From an uncultured Flavobacteriales bacterium (GTDB lineage: Bacteria > Bacteroidota > Bacteroidia > Flavobacteriales > BACL11): a stretch of 64,000 bases of DNA. The stretch covers positions 558,001-622,000 of the forward strand of contig CALSUJ010000001.1 in the NCBI GenBank assembly GCA_943789505.1, written 5' to 3'. The first letter of the stretch is position 1. The number at the start of each line of letters is the position of its first letter. Positions 63,812 to 64,000 of the stretch are shown piece by piece. The position numbers and the translations under genes were made by a program. The notes under the pieces are model-generated. The model did not search any database. It saw only the letters and a program-made list of their open reading frames with translations, and was not told where the DNA came from.

Positions 63812-64000
63812 TACTTTTTGTATTAATGCTAGTTTTCTCTTTTCCAACTTCCGCTCAAAAAAAAGGGAAGCTAAAAGAGTTTTCAAAAGATTTCCCTATT
63901 TATCTTGCTGAATTAAGTGAGTTTATGACGGTTTCAGACAATTCAGATTTGAAAACTGTATTTAAATCTTTCTCAAAAAATTCTTCAGGACTTACACTAA
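63781..64000 (+). CDS. Secreted protein of unknown function, cut by the window end
   Basis: 73 codons from the ATG at 63781 to the edge. A signal peptide (SFPTSAQ end) is followed by a Lys-rich start of the mature chain (K-K-G-K-L-K-E-F-S-K-D-F-P). It overlaps prmA by 31 bases, so it is probably the next gene of that operon. No family can be named from this stub. Confidence 0.6.
   Translation, partial: MANATFKKSLILFVLMLVFSFPTSAQKKGKLKEFSKDFPIYLAELSEFMTVSDNSDLKTVFKSFSKNSSGLTL

Overview
The window is AT-rich (roughly one third G+C by eye) and looks like chromosomal DNA of a marine or free-living member of the Bacteroidota, most likely Flavobacteriales. The signs are many secreted proteins with type IX secretion (T9SS) C-terminal signals of types A and B, a T9SS plug lipoprotein, Na+-NQR, BshC (bacillithiol), the CtlX citrulline-hydrolase family, the folP-cdaA pair, and promoters carrying the Bacteroidota -7 element TAnnTTTG instead of Shine-Dalgarno-led genes. 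No plasmid, phage, CRISPR or intact insertion sequence was seen.

Layout. 1-9784: a run of T9SS cargo (a broken BNR/propeller protein, an LRR protein, a LamG protein, a CotH kinase-like protein, and a 1133-residue plastocyanin/lamin-tail/repeat protein). 9785-11672: a small accessory patch with hairpin-rich non-coding DNA, an orphan gene, a lipoprotein and a recombinase-like fragment. 11673-13013: T9SS plug protein. 13091-19037: nqrABCDEF, ended by a good terminator, followed nearby by its helpers apbE (flavinylates NqrB/NqrC) and an NqrM-like four-cysteine membrane protein. 19129-21893 also holds three truncated genes. 21950-22726: mazG. 22816-29789: more T9SS cargo (arylsulfotransferase, M43 metalloprotease, CotH, ligand-binding-type propeller). 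29882-37131: an apparently continuous operon of CotH, lipoprotein, VTC polyphosphate-polymerase-like, DUF4956, DUF2490, cdd and recG. 37138-37240: SRP RNA on the minus strand. 37336-46135: DUF4199, two glycosyltransferases, a MORN-like protein, mnmA, bshC, guaA and a LysM protein. 46267-50425: a three-gene SprB-like adhesin locus with long DNA repeats. 50426-53438: ftsK-lolA on minus. 53575-57198: two guanidino-modifying enzymes plus argS. 57199-59648 minus: a broken DUF1566 protein, cdaA and folP. 59668-64000: a DUF1599, DoxX-like, ABC permease, tpiA, prmA cluster and a partial secreted protein.

How it fits together. The dominant theme is the cell envelope: at least a dozen T9SS-type secreted proteins, three CotH-like kinases, and a membrane/outer-membrane set (VTC, DUF4956, DUF2490) that reads like one envelope-directed polymer or phosphorylation system. 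Energy comes from a Na+-pumping NQR with its maturation factors.

Caution on sequence quality. Reading frames are broken in many places: 5' ends of nqrF and apbE, the VTC gene, a propeller gene, an A9 run in the DUF1566 gene, the adhesin repeats, and the first gene. The breaks in otherwise essential-type genes suggest that part of this is single-base consensus error in the assembly. Truncations at 19,535-19,545 and 21,893 look instead like deletion or mis-join points.
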